Positions 35,838 through 47,900 of a DNA stretch of 64,000 nucleotides are shown here, in pieces; the stretch's first letter is position 1; every line of letters begins with the position of its first letter. The translations under genes were made by a program, and so were the position numbers. The notes below the pieces were generated by a model. It was not told where the DNA came from, searched no databases, and saw nothing but the letters and a program-made list of their open reading frames with translations. Origin of the DNA: Selaginella moellendorffii (Eukaryota > Streptophyta > Lycopodiopsida > Selaginellales > Selaginellaceae). Where the stretch lies: NCBI RefSeq assembly GCF_000143415.4, contig NW_003314346.1, positions 656,913 to 720,912 on the forward strand. Reading direction: 5' to 3'.

Positions 35838-36180
35838 TGTCGCAAATGTGACTTCGGGTATCAAAAGATATTTGTTGACCGGTCCTTACGGACACTCTTT
35901 CTTTAGACCACCTGTGACATTAGGTTGGCTTCCGCTTGGCTGTGTCGCTCCTTGTTCTGCGTCCGGCTTGGGTCTAAGTCCAAGCTCCATGCTGCTCTAG
36001 TCGGTGGAGTACCCTCCTCGCGTTAGGCCACCGATATGCCAAAATTGTGCCAGACTCCATCTGACACCATTTTGCGTCCAGCTGCTGGATACGGGGAGTT
36101 GGTGCTCGTGGGATTGTACTGGACACTTGTTTCGTACCGCAACGGGCTTAGAGTTCGGCTCCAAATTCAGGTGCACTACA
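35838..36180 (+). repeat. 5' LTR of the autonomous element, internally deleted
   Basis: TGTCGCAAATGTGACTTCGG to AGGTGCACTACA. Compared with the 3' LTR it lacks everything between CACTCTTTC and GACCACCTG, over 650 bp, including the region of the promoter. Ends conform to TG...CA. Confidence 0.88.
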
Positions 36181-36182
36181 TT

Positions 36183-36193
36183 TGGTATCAGAG
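36183..36193 (+). promoter_or_regulatory. Primer-binding site (tRNA-Met type)
   Basis: TGGTATCAGAG, two bases after the 5' LTR; it matches the usual plant initiator-tRNA-Met PBS (TGGTATCAGAGC) for eleven positions. Confidence 0.85.
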
Positions 36194-36381
36194 GAATTAT
36201 CTCAGCGATTCCTATCCAACTTTTGTCGGATTTCCTAACTCAAGTTGCATACGTAGAGACTTTTCTAGTAGATCTGAAGCAACTTATGTAGGATTAGTTG
36301 GATTGCATCATTCGGTAAGAACGTTGTATGCATGTTCAGTTACTGATAGAGGCATGCTGTAGCGCACGTGGTTTTGACCCT

Positions 36382-36410
36382 TTATCCTATGGTGATTTAC
36401 CATAGGATAA
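36382..36410. repeat. Conserved 12-bp hairpin in the LTR
   Basis: TTATCCTATGGT, loop GATTT, ACCATAGGATAA. The same hairpin is perfect at 42715-42743 and recognisable at about 32666-32695 and 33838-33870. Confidence 0.9.
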
Positions 36411-36454
36411 CACCACGAAGCAGAACCTAAACCCTCTTTGTGCCATGTGACAGA

Positions 36455-36493
36455 TGCCACGTGTCCATGCCACGTGTCCATGCCACGTGTCCA
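36455..36493. repeat. Three tandem 13-bp G-box units in the LTR
   Basis: TGCCACGTGTCCA three times in a row. CACGTG is the plant G-box/ABRE core. In the partner LTR (about 42787-42828) some units have decayed to CATGTG. Confidence 0.85.
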
Positions 36494-37539
36494 TAGGAAC
36501 CCGAGGTTCAGGGCCTTGGGCCACTGAACGAAGGAACGGTGCCAAACTCCCAAGCGTGGAGCCAAGGAGTGATGGAACCGGACCACGGAGCAACTCCCGA
36601 GCATATACCCCAAGGAGCGAAGGGACAGGAGCCCGGAGCGACTTGGAACAGTCCTGGAGCAACCAACATCCCAATGCCAGGACCAGCACACAAAATGGAG
36701 CCAAACGGAGTCTGGCGCTATTTCGGCATACCGGTGGCCTAACGTGAGGATATGGGTACTCCACCAACTAGCATGGAATGGAACTTGGGCTTAGACCCAA
36801 GCCGGACGCAGAACAAGGACAGGCACGCAAACGGGAGCTAGACTATGCCTTAGGTTAGTCGGCCATGCCCGACCTACCCACTATCCCTACTATACATTTA
36901 GAACAACAATCAACAGAAGAGAATGAATGTGGTAAGACCAACAAACATTCATGCCTGCCAACTATCACAAAAGCCAATCTGAATAGATCCCAGCCAACAA
37001 TACCAAGGAACTCAAGTTGCCTAAGCAAGTGTCAACAACATCCTACTGACGTCTCAAACCCAAGAGACCAATCCAGAGCAAACCACAAAGAACATGTGGT
37101 ATTGCACAAAAACCAAAAGCCATCAAAGAGAACAACCTACTATCATGAAAGATCAGTCATTAGCCCATCAATGTAGTGATGTATAATCATCGTTGAAGAA
37201 AGAATCTACCATCCCGAAGGATAGCAAATATTCCAAACCAACAATAATCAAGCAAAACTTGTGATAAGGATAATCAATTATCCTAGATGATAGTCAATCA
37301 TCACCAATGATTACTAAATGCAAATACTAACTTGTACATCGAAGCTAAAGAGCCAAAAATGCCTTCCCCCCAACAACTTCTAACAAATGGAACAATGAGC
37401 ATAATAAACTCAAAGGACCAAAAGTTCAAAGAAGCCTATAGCCAAGTCTTGCCTAACAATGATCACAAGTCTCGCACGAACTAACTTCAATGCTAAAGAA
37501 GAAATCATGGTAGAACCACAATATCCCCTTCAATACATC

Positions 37540-39249
37540 TGTAAGTGACTAATTTTTCCATTCTACTTTAGTCACTTAACCACACTTTTGACCGCTTGGA
37601 GGAGTCTCATTCACAAACTCCTTAAGTCCAATTCAGGACTTGGGGCATGCTAGCCCAAGAATGGCATCCATGCCACTCATCGCTTGCACTTAGTCCAAGT
37701 GCTCCACATGTCCGGTCCCAAGACCGACACCCAAAGGTACCACTGACATACTAGCCCGTTACGTTAAGGCCATGCCCCTTTACCTTGGTCATACCGGTGG
37801 TCTAACACCACCTGCATCACAATCCCGTCTCTCAAGGACTGGACCATCTGTCCATGAGTGATCATTCCAGATCCACTCCTTAGCATCCTTAGGATGTCCA
37901 CAGACATGGGGAATAGCCTTCCCCAATATCCCTTTTTTGGTCCCCACCAAGTCCCTTTTCTGTCTATGGCCATGTTCGCCAACACTGCCACTCGATCAAG
38001 GCCCACTGGCCCAACCACTAAGTCCCATGGTCCTCCGGGACTTTCACACCATGTGACTGTATCCTTAGTCACCACACTAGAGGACTGCTCTTCCTCCTTT
38101 CTCCATTTGGGACTCCGGGACAACATTTCGAAACATCGTGGGCCTACGCGAGCCCCGTGGGTACTCTCCCCGCCTTCTGCCTTTAAGTGCTCTAGCCATG
38201 GGCTTAGAGCGAGGTTCCGTTGAGCCATGCTTGGTATCCAAGTAGGTAGTGCCACCCACACTTGGACTGGGAGCATCAGCTAGTCGATCTCCTGGGGGAA
38301 CTAGAGCCGGCTCTTGAACACTTCACCAAGCTATCCCACTTGTCGGTCCGTATTCACTCTAGTCTTGGACTTCTCAGTGGTCAGTTCATCACCCAACACT
38401 GGGTTTGGCCTTCTTGGGCCAAACTAGCCTTTCCTGGCCAAACTGGCCTTTCCTGGCCAAACTGGCTCCACTGCAGTCTTCCCCCTCACGAGCTCACCAA
38501 ACCCCCCAGGGTCTGGGAGACGAACGCTTTGGGCTTTCACCCTCTCAGACTCGAACTCAGACTCGGACTTGGACTCGGACTCGGACTCGGACTCGGACTC
38601 TGGCTCGGGCTCGGTCTTAGCCTTGGGCTCGGTCTCGGTCTCGGTCCCGGTCTCGGTCTCGACCTCGGACTCCATCTCGGGTCCTTCTCGGACTCCATCT
38701 CGGACTCCATCTCGGGCTCCGTCTCGGTCCATCTCGGACTCCATCTCGGACTCCTTCTCGGTCCATCTCGGACTCCATCTCGGGTCCATCTCGGACTCCG
38801 TCTCGGTCCACTTCGGACTCCATCTCGGACTCCATCTCGGGTCCATCTCGGGTCCATCTCGGACTTCGTCTTGATCCACCTCGGACTCCACTTCGGGTCC
38901 ATCTCGGACTCCATATCGGACTCCATCTCGAACTCCACTTCGGACTCCATATCGGACTCCACTTCGGGTCCATCTCGGACTCCAACTAGGGTCCATCTTG
39001 GACTCCATCTCGGACACTTCCACGTGTCATGTGTTGGTCCTTTTTGGGTCCCTTTTTGGAGCCTTGCTTATTGCTCGCTTCGTGCTCGCTCCTTGAGCAC
39101 TTCGTTGGGAGTTCCACTCCCGCTCTCGACCTTCCATGTTAGAGCTTTTAGTCCAAACGTGTTACACTCATTTGGGCTTTCGCTTCGGCCACTACCACGT
39201 GGCACCCTTTGCGGCTCCACTTTGGGACCTAGGGATTTTGTGTCTCACA
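37540..39249 (-). repeat. Solo LTR, family Z, with TSD ACATC
   Basis: TGTAAGTGACTAATTTTTCC to TGTGTCTCACA, 1710 bp, flanked by ACATC at 37535-37539 and 39250-39254. The sister element at 50559-50563 has the unoccupied site CAACACATCTATAAGC. Matches 51226-52846. The 368-codon frame 38262-39368 and the minus-strand MESEMDPRW frames are by-products of the minisatellite. Confidence 0.92.
38535..39010. repeat. Minisatellite TCGGACTC / CCATCTCGGACT in LTR Z
   Basis: About 475 bp of 6-bp (GGACTC) then mixed 12- and 18-bp (TCGGACTCCATC, GGGTCCATC) units. Because unit lengths are multiples of three, several frames stay open on both strands. Homologous arrays lie at 52215-52617 and, reversed, at 20923-21140. 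Confidence 0.92.
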
Positions 39250-42200
39250 ACATCCATAAGCTAAACTTTATAATGCGAAAGCTAATGAAGAGCATGTCTG
39301 CATCAATCCAAATGCTAAGCATAACAAAGTTATGCTCAACAAGTGATCATCTAATCGATCCTCCATGAATCCATCTATAGCAAGACGTAGCTCACATCGT
39401 AACAAGCACAAGGGGAATCATCAATGATCAATATATTCCAATTCAAACCCAATAAGGATTCAAACTTTCCAATATTGATCACTAACTCTTTCGCTTGTAG
39501 AGTTCGCATAGTCCACGACTGAATCACTTTTCAAGGACAAGTTTAAAGCTCAACCCTTACTAAACAAACTCATCGAGAACACAACTAACTCAACTTGCCA
39601 CTCAGTTCATTTGAATGTCAACACAGTTGCTAACTAGCAAATGTATGAATGTCAACAACACAAAGCTAAAGCCAAATCATCAACACTTTTCATCAAGACT
39701 AATGAAACTCAATATCAATCCTAAGGAAAGACATTTCATTTCACTCAAGTCTCAATATCAACAATATCAATGACAAGGCATCACTTCAATGCCATCAACA
39801 TCAGGACAAAGCTAGAAGAAAGCAAGAGTGAATCACCACTCGGAGCTTTCCAGCAACCAAGTTAACTAAAGTCGAAGATACTATACTTAGTATCCAACAC
39901 CAATCCTTTAGCAAAACTCAGTGACAGATAACACATCATCAAGGAGTGAATCACCACAACCAAGACTCAATGAAATCTAACACTATAGACCAAACGTAAC
40001 CAAATGATATCGACAAAGGAATTGATATGCCAACATGGAAAAAACCATGCCAGCCTAATGACACGATCCTCCGCAACACCATCTGGTAAAGCAAACCCAT
40101 CACCGCTAAATCATCATCGAGCAAAGCAAGTGTCAAAAGTCCTTGACGAAGTCTACAAGTAATCACTAGTCGCAAAGCAACTAATAATCACTCCTCAACT
40201 TGCCTTCACAAAACCCGAACACTAACTCATGTCATCGAGTTACATACTTGTCCAACATAAACACAATACCCCAGGTACGAGATAAGAGTTCATAGACAAG
40301 CACAAACTAAATGACCACTCGAATCCAGCTCAACCGCAATAAGCTCACTAAAGCATTTAGTCAATAGCTCTGAGTATGCCTTGAAGAGGCTAGCTATGTG
40401 ATCAACACTCAGTCGAAACTAAAGTGAAGACCATGAGATGGACTCATATCGGTACACAACCTCCTCATAGACAAAGCTATAGTACGGGTACTAACATCTC
40501 AATCTCAAACAACTAAGTTGGACATCACCATCCTTAGCCAAGGCGCAGGGCTACCAAGACTAAATCAAGATCAGTGAGAGCTCACTACTCTCATAGAGTC
40601 TTAGCGAAATGCAAGGTGCAACCTGCCACCAAGCATAATGCTACAAAAGAAAGGCACAAGAGTCACCCTTCTTAGAAAAGTGCAACGGCCACTTTTCTAC
40701 ACTAACTCCAGACTCTATCCAACTTAATTGCCTTAGCCCCAAAAGTCAGCATCCCTTTCGGGTCGCATCATACAAACTATATACTAAGGTCTAAGTTAAC
40801 CAAGGTTAACTCGAACCCCTTCACTAGTTTGTACTGGCTTACGAAAAATGGAATGGTTTTCGGCAAAGTGATCAACAGATCAGCCATTGGGGAAGTCTAA
40901 GAAAATTTGTGGAAAATTTCCATCCTAGAGAAAGAATGACTCTTAGTCCAGGATTGCAAACTTTCAAGACTCAACCAACTTCCTCCTACAAACAACTTCA
41001 CATAGGTTCACCTCAACACAGATTCTTATGATCCATAATATGCTTAAGCATCGAACATCTTTTTGCCCATATTTCCGATATCCAACTCCGACATCCGCAA
41101 AATGCAAAATGAACATCCAAGGCTTGATCACGAAGACCACATCTTCGGATATCCATATTGCACTAACAATCGTCTTCAATCACCTTCAAGATCCAATGTG
41201 AAGCCAAAACACTAACAAGAAAAATGACATGGAAAAATCAAGGTCCAAGAAAAATTCCTCATCACTTGAAATAACAATGCCACTTCCACTAACACAAGTG
41301 CTAGTGACGTCAATGCCCCAACTCCACATCTTCTCCATCCAACAATCTACTCCAAGTGCTAACGGATTAACAAATGAGCTATAGCAAATGAATGCTACAA
41401 CCCATTCCCAACACCTTATGGGCAAACCCTCAAGGAAACAAGGTACCAACTTAAGCTTAGCATAATGGACCATTTTCAAGAATCCAGTTAAAGCTACCAC
41501 AATGCTACTTCATGCAAGTAGACTAGCTTCTCCATCAACCACTTTAGGGTTGATCATCGTTTAACCAAGCAACTTCGTAAACACATTGCTCATTATCACA
41601 TGGATATGATATAAATCACAATGACTTGATCATCAATCAAGCAGCACTATGAGCAATTCCCATGTCACTACTGCAAAGGTTTATGTGAATATCAAGTGCT
41701 AACTCGATTCGACAAAATGCAACATAAATGCCACACCCCATCGATAGAGATTTACAACACCAACACCACTAACTTTTGTTCATAACACAAACAAGCACAT
41801 GCCACTCTCTATCCGACCAATCTCAAAACTAATCCAACACCAAGCTATTCAAGGAGCAATAGCAAGGTTCCCCAGAAAAGAATTGAGCATTGCAACCCAA
41901 GTCTTCCAATAGCAAGCTTAGACAAAATGGTATAGCACTTCACCACTATCCATCCCACAACTCACCATTGTAAGACCACCATCTCCAACATGCATCAAGA
42001 TAGGGACTCTTGATTGCATGATGTGAATACAAGCAATGAGTTAACACCTCGTTGCGAATCATTTCTCCAAAAGAGAAGATGATTTACGTATTTGATCCTC
42101 CATCCCCGATGACTCTCTTTTTGGTCTCATCTTTGACCAAACCTCAAGCTTGCTTTCGCACTGCCTTCAGTTCAATTGAAGGAAAGTTTATGAGAGAGCA

Positions 42201-42677
42201 CGGCAATGATTACTTGAACCAATAGACTATTCCCTACAGTCTTGATTGATCCAATTATAATCATGCCTAAGAAGGATCCACTAGTGCTGTGCTAAACAGC
42301 TACGGACCAGCCTATTTGCCACTCATAGCAAACCCAAGGAAAGTTTATTTTCACCTATGGTACATGGAACAACTCATGGAACCACTGATAGGCTAACATT
42401 AATTCTGCCAACTCAAAGTGTAACCTCGAGTTGCTAATGCGCCTCACTCATGAGCCCAAGCGCAAACTCATGTAATGGAACAACTCAGTCCACCCTATGA
42501 GCCCAAGAGCAAGCTCACATAATATGGAACAAAAAGGTAACCAAAACTTATCCCAAGGAACCAATGTGAAGTCCTTGCACCAAAACATGTACCCACTCGG
42601 ATCATCGTTTTCATCTCTGCGTATGCAACGAGACTAGTTGCCCAATCTCATTGAATAGTACTCACTGAGACTCATCC

Positions 42678-42688
42678 TCTGATACCAA
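42678..42688 (-). promoter_or_regulatory. Primer-binding site of the inner LARD-like element
   Basis: Minus strand TGGTATCAGAG, two bases inside the 5' LTR, identical to the PBS of the autonomous element. Confidence 0.85.
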
Positions 42689-42690
42689 AT

Positions 42691-43832
42691 GTAGCGCACG
42701 TGGTTTTGACCCTTTATCCTATGGTGATTTACCATAGGATAACACCACAAAGCCGAACCTAAACCCTCTTTGTGCCACGTGACAAATGCCATGTGTCACA
42801 TGCCACGTGTCCATGCCATGTGTCCATAGGAACCCAAGGTTCAGGGCCTTGGGCCACTGAACGAAGGAACGGTGCCAAACTCCCAAGCGTGGAGCCAAGG
42901 AGTGATGGAACCGGACCACGGAGCAACTCCCGAGCATATACCCCAAGGAGCAAAGGGACAGGAGCCCAGAGCGACTTGGAACAGTCCTGGAGCAACCAGC
43001 ATCCTAATGCCAGGACCAGCACGCAAAATGGAGCCAAACGGAGTCTGGCGCTATTTCGGCATACCGGTGGCCTAACGTGAGGATATGGGTACTCCACCAG
43101 CTAGCATGGAATGGAACTTGGGCTTAGACCCAAGCCGGATGCAGAACAAGGACAGGCACGCAAGCGGGAGCTAGACTATGCCTTAGGTTGGTCGGCCATG
43201 CCCAACCTACACTATCCCTACTATACATTTGGAACCCCCCATAGGCCCCCCGCTTGAGGAACACACGCTTTGGGCTTTCACCCCAAGCCTCCCTTAGTAT
43301 CAGGAGTTAGTCTCTGGGACAAGCTCAAAACTTACTAAATATGGAATGTCCTTAGATTGCGAATTTGGACACGGGACGAACACCATTGTGTTCAGGCCGA
43401 TCTCTACATTCCGTAGATATGCCAAATGAGCAAATCTGGACACTTTCCATAAATAGCATTTGGGACTGAAATGAGACTAACACAAAGGGCATGATAGCGA
43501 GGGTGTTTTGCAGACACGGTAAGCTATCATTCAGCGATATTGAGGGACCAATCTCAATACGCAAGGGTTCTTGTCAAGCCAGTGCAAGACAGAGCAAAAG
43601 AGAACTAAAAAGCCGGGCCGAGTATGCTCAGCTAAATAGACACTTAGGAATTCCTTCCTTATGATCATCCGGCAAAGTACAGATGCTAAGCCCAGTTTAC
43701 TAACACTTGAACAAGAGGGACTAATAAAGGGTCCAGCAATACCGACCTCCTGCCATCGTGGCAGTAAGGAAAGAGTGTCCGTAAGGACTGGTCGACAGGT
43801 AACTTTCGATACCCGAAGTCACATTCGCGACA
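42691..43832 (-). repeat. 5' LTR of the inner LARD-like element
   Basis: Plus strand TGTAGCGCACGTGGTTTTGA to TCACATTCGCGACA, 1142 bp, the most complete LTR of this family in the window. Its minus-strand start TGTCGCGAATG and end GCGCTACA are the TG...CA termini. It shares long blocks with 49132-50128 in reverse orientation. Confidence 0.9.
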
Positions 43833-43833
43833 C

Positions 43834-44930
43834 ATGTATACAGCTAGTAGGATGGTGAAGAGGAACCGTGCTGATGACTCTGAAACCTCTAGATGGGCGA
43901 ATCGAGAGGAGGAAACTCCTGCTAGAGATGCTACGAAAGAGGCTGAGGCCGAGTTGGAAGAGGAAGAGCCATATGCTGCGGCATTGCAATGTACGGCTCA
44001 GGAAGTTGAAATTGAGAATTTGCGAAGGGAGATTCGCAAATTGAAGAAGGAGAACAAGAAAAAGAAGAAAGAAGCTAAGGCAGGTAAACCAGCTAAGCCT
44101 AAACAACCGGACTCCTCCTCAAGTTCTGAGGACGATGAAGTTCTGCATCCGCCCCCTGTTGCACGAGTTTCAAAGTTCAAGCCTCTGAAACCACCCAATT
44201 TCAGAGGCATACGGGACTATTAGGTTTTGGAAGACTGGGTCTACGATATGGAAAATTATTTCATAGCAGCAGATGTAGATGATCATACGAAAGTTGCATG
44301 CGCGCAATCCTTTCTCACCGATCATGGCAAAACTTGGTGGCGCTAGGTGTGTGCTAAAAAAGGGCAGACTAGAAGTTGGACCAAGATGCGGTCTCATATC
44401 CGTAAGCCGAATGATCTTGGTCTAAGACTTCGTGCAGAGCTGCGACGGTTAAAGCAACGAGGGGACCTTATGCATTACGTTAATGCATTTGCTCAGAAGT
44501 GCATTATGATTACAAATATGAGTGACGAAGATGCTCGGAGTTATTTCCTGGAGGGTTTAAGTTCACTTTCTCGAAATGAGATTTTGAAGTTTAAGCTGAA
44601 GACGTACCTAGAGTGTAAGGAGGTAGCGCAGCAAGTTGCCTTTAGTCACTCACTCATGGAACAATATCAGCAAATGTATGCTACTAACTTGGATAAGAAT
44701 AAAAATTCTGGGAATAAACAAGGTGACCGGAAATAGAGGGTGGAAGGCAGGTTCTGCCTTGGAGGCTCACAAGCAACGGTTAACAAAGGTGGTGGTGGTT
44801 GGAGACCACCAGCAACTTCTTCTGGTCCTAGGCCCTCTGTTCCTCCTCCTGGTGGGTACAAGCAGCAGCAATTTGCAAAACTTGCTCCTAGCGGAACGGG
44901 TAGTGTGGGTCATTGGAAAGTCGGGACATA
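43834..44930 (+). pseudogene. gag of the chromovirus-type element
   Basis: MVKRNRADD starts the frame at 43852 (an earlier ATG at 43834 overlaps the insertion junction). A Glu/Lys-rich coiled-coil-like stretch (about 43960-44090) and PLKPPNFRGIRDY lead to the gag core with DWVYDMENYF and KTWWR (about 44227-44343). Then comes AFAQKCIMITNMSDEDARSYFLEGLS (two parts, about 44487-44560). In-frame TAG stops lie at 44221, 44344, 44734 and 44929; all could be CAG-to-TAG changes. A zinc knuckle ([13 protein letters not shown], about 44918-44957) lies in the next frame, with its first cysteines lost at a frame change. Confidence 0.88.
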
Positions 44931-44931
44931 G

Positions 44932-47900
44932 GTCCTCAGAATGTCCCAACAAGCATAAGACAAGGTCTTGGGTTAATGTCATGAGGGAAGACAGTGGTGG
45001 TGAAGCTGAAGGGATTGATGAGGTGGTCAATGCAGACTATGAGGAAGAAGAGGTGAGTAACTTTCGTTGCTTTCCTCAAGCTTTTCTTGCAGTCAATGCA
45101 AACACTGATCCGTTGATGTATCTGGTAGGCTTTGTTTGTGGACACCAAATCCGAGTGATGATTGACACGGGAGCTACATACAGCGTGATATCCAAAGACT
45201 TAGTTAAGTTGTTAGGATTGAATGTTGAGCAAATGTTGCCTATGCACTTCCGGTTTGCGGAAGGTGGGCAAGTAGCCAAAAAGTTTGTGAGTGATGTTTT
45301 AATAAAGATATCCAAGTGGAAAGAAAGAGTGGACTTGGTAGTGTTGAAGATATCAGATTTTCAGATGGTGTTTGGTATGGATTTCTTCAACAAGTATATA
45401 AAAGGGATTTATGGTGCTAGACAAAGTCGTATCACGTTGAAGTCAGAAGGACGTCTTAATGTATCCTTTCAGTTGCAAAAGCGTTCCTCAAAGGATTGGG
45501 ATGCAAAGTTCTTGACTGCGAGGGCCGCTCAAAAAGCAGCTAAGAGGGGATGTCGGACCTTTTGGGTTCAAGTGATGGAAGCTGAGGGTGTTGGTGACTC
45601 GGTTCGAATCAGCGATAGGGTTGATCCTATACCAAAGAGGATATTGGAGTTGTTGGTGAGGAACCAGGATATTTTTCTGAAGGATTTGCCGCCAGAGCTA
45701 CCTCCTAGCCATGAGGTTGATCATCGGATTGAGGTTATTCCAGGTTCTAAACCACCTACGAAAGCTCCATATCGGTTAAACATGAAGGAGATGGCTGAAC
45801 TCAAGAAGCAACTCACGAAGCTTCTTGACAAAGGTCATATCCGACTAAGCAAGTCACCTTATAGAGCGCCAGTCCTTTTTGTTATGAAAAAGGATGGAAC
45901 CATGAGGATGTGTATCGACTATTGGGCACTCAACAAGATCACGGTCAAGAACAGTTATCCTTTGCCTCGCATTGATGACTTGTTTGACGAACTCTTAAAG
46001 GCTAAGTATTTTACGTGACTTGATTTGTGGTCCGGGTATCATCAGATCAAGATGTGAAGAAGACAGCCTTTAAGACTCGGTACGGATCTTATGAGTTCCT
46101 TGTCATGCTGTTTGGGTTATGCAATGCTCCGGCAACGTTTAGCACTATGATGGATAAAATATTCGAAAATTATTTGGATGCATTTGTTGTCCTGTATATC
46201 GACGATGTTCTAGTCTTTAGTGAAACGTTAGAGGATCATTTGAAACACTTGGAGCTGGTGTTTCAGAAGTTGCCTGAACACAAACTGTATGCTAAGGAAA
46301 GTAAATGCGCTTTTGGACAATTGCGCGTAAACTTTCTCGGACATATAGTTGGTGGTGGCGTGATTGAAGTCGATCCAAAGAAGGTGGAAGCGGTGAAGTC
46401 TTAGGAAGTCCCGACCATTGTATCAGATGTTCGTTCCTTTCTCGGTTTGGCGGGATACTATCGCAAGTTTGTCCGTAATTTTGCAAGAATTGCTCTTCCA
46501 TTGACTGAGTTGACGAAGAGTAGTATTCCGTTTCATTGGACACCAGTTTGTCAGCGTTCTTTTGCACGGTTGAAGGAGATCTTGACTACGGTTCCTGTTC
46601 TTAGGATCCCAGATCTTGATAAACCCTTCGAAGTGCATTGTGATGCATTTGGCTATGCTATTCGTGCCGTGTTACAGCAAGATTGTGACAAAGCGGTTGG
46701 TGTTACGCTAAGGCGACATGGTTGTCCCGTTGCGTTCTACTCCAAGAAATTGAATGAGACCCAACGAAGATGGCCAATGCATGAGAAAGAGATGTTTGCT
46801 ATAGTGTCGGCCCTAGAACATTGGAGACACTACTTGGGTGGACACACTAATGTTTATATAGATAGTAACACACTGAGCTACTTTGCTACGCAGCCTAAGC
46901 TTATGCCAAAGTAGGCTCATTGGCAAGAGAAGCTTGCTAGATATGACATTGAAATCATATATGTACTTGGTAAAGACAATATTGTTCCGGATGTGTTGAG
47001 TCGTTAAGCTCAACTCCAGGCAAAGTCAGCTATCAGTTCAGACAGGTTAGAAGACGTTCGGGCTTCATATGGCAGTGATCCATTGGCGAAGGCAATCTTA
47101 TGCCGTGCGGGGTTGTTGAAGCAGAGCCCTGGTAGCGAAGCAGCAAAAGTTGCTAGTCGCACTAATGCGAAGTTTGACTTCTCAGTTCGGGATGGGCTTA
47201 TATTCTATAAGCAAGAAAGATTGTATCTTCCCTCTAAGGATCTGCAACAATTGTTTCTACGGGAACATCATGATGCTCTAGCAGCAGGACATGGTGGATA
47301 GCAAAAGACTCTGGCTTCATTGAAAAAGGGATTTTTCTGGTCTGGTATGGAAGGTGATGTAGTGGACTATGTTCGTTCTTGCCCTATATGCCAGCAATGT
47401 AAGTGCAGAACTAAGAAGCAGGTTGGGAAGTTGCAATGCATTCCAGCACCAGCATGGCCATTTCAGAGTGTGACACTTGATTTTGTCACTTGCTTGCCGA
47501 AGTCTAAGGGTTATGATACTTTGATGGTGGTTGTGGATCGGTTGTCAAAAAATTCACACTTCATTCCAACTGTGGGAATAGTGAATGTGAAACAGGTAGC
47601 AAAGCTCTTTTTCCATGAAGTAATGCGAGTTCGTGGTCTTCCAAAAGAGATGATCTCGAATATAGATTCGAGGTTTACGGGGAAGTTTTGGGGCACACTC
47701 TTCCAGTTATTCGGTACCAAATTGAAGTTTAGTACGGCTTATCATCCTCAGACTGATGGGCAGACCAAACGCGTGAATGCTCAAGTTGAGGATTATCTGC
47801 GGTACTATGTCGCGGCGGACCAACATGACTGGGTTGAGCATTTGGATACAGTAGAAATATGTTATAACAACACATTTCATAGTGCTATAGGCTGTTCTCC

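Larger units (their letters stand above)
36358..36899 (-). repeat. Partial 3' LTR of the inner LARD-like element
   Basis: TGTAGCGCACGTGGTTTTGA to CTATACATTT. It parallels 42691-43236 with mostly A/G and C/T differences. The rest of the LTR and the PPT are deleted. It includes a 12-bp hairpin (36382-36410) and three TGCCACGTGTCCA units. Confidence 0.88.
36900..42677 (-). mobile_element. Internal region of the inner LARD-like element, no coding capacity
   Basis: Apart from the solo LTR at 37540-39249 the stretch holds no recognisable domain on either strand. Its longest frames (about 70-105 codons, for example 41186-41500 minus) show no gag or pol motif. It aligns with the outer element at 34.9-35.8 and 50.1-51.2 kb, and a short inverted piece of it (40.49-40.79 kb) recurs at 53.82-54.07 kb. 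It is rich in CAA/TCA-type sequence. Confidence 0.75.
36358..43832 (-). mobile_element. LARD-like non-coding LTR element inserted in reverse into the autonomous element
   Basis: On the minus strand: 5' LTR 43832-42691, PBS 42688-42678, about 5.8 kb internal sequence, and a partial 3' LTR 36899-36358. Flanks are CATGC (36353-36357) and CATGT (43833-43837), a TSD with one C/T difference. No gag or pol is found inside. LTR ends, PBS and hairpin match the autonomous element, so it could use that element's proteins (inference). Confidence 0.82.

Noticed and set aside
36308-36767. Pairs of ORFs on both strands, repeated at 42719-43097
   Set aside because: They are inside LTRs, with the same frames in both copies only because the LTRs are copies.
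38262-39368. 368-codon plus-strand ORF and overlapping minus-strand ORFs of up to 199 codons
   Set aside because: They lie wholly in the minisatellite of a solo LTR and stay open because the repeat units are multiples of three.
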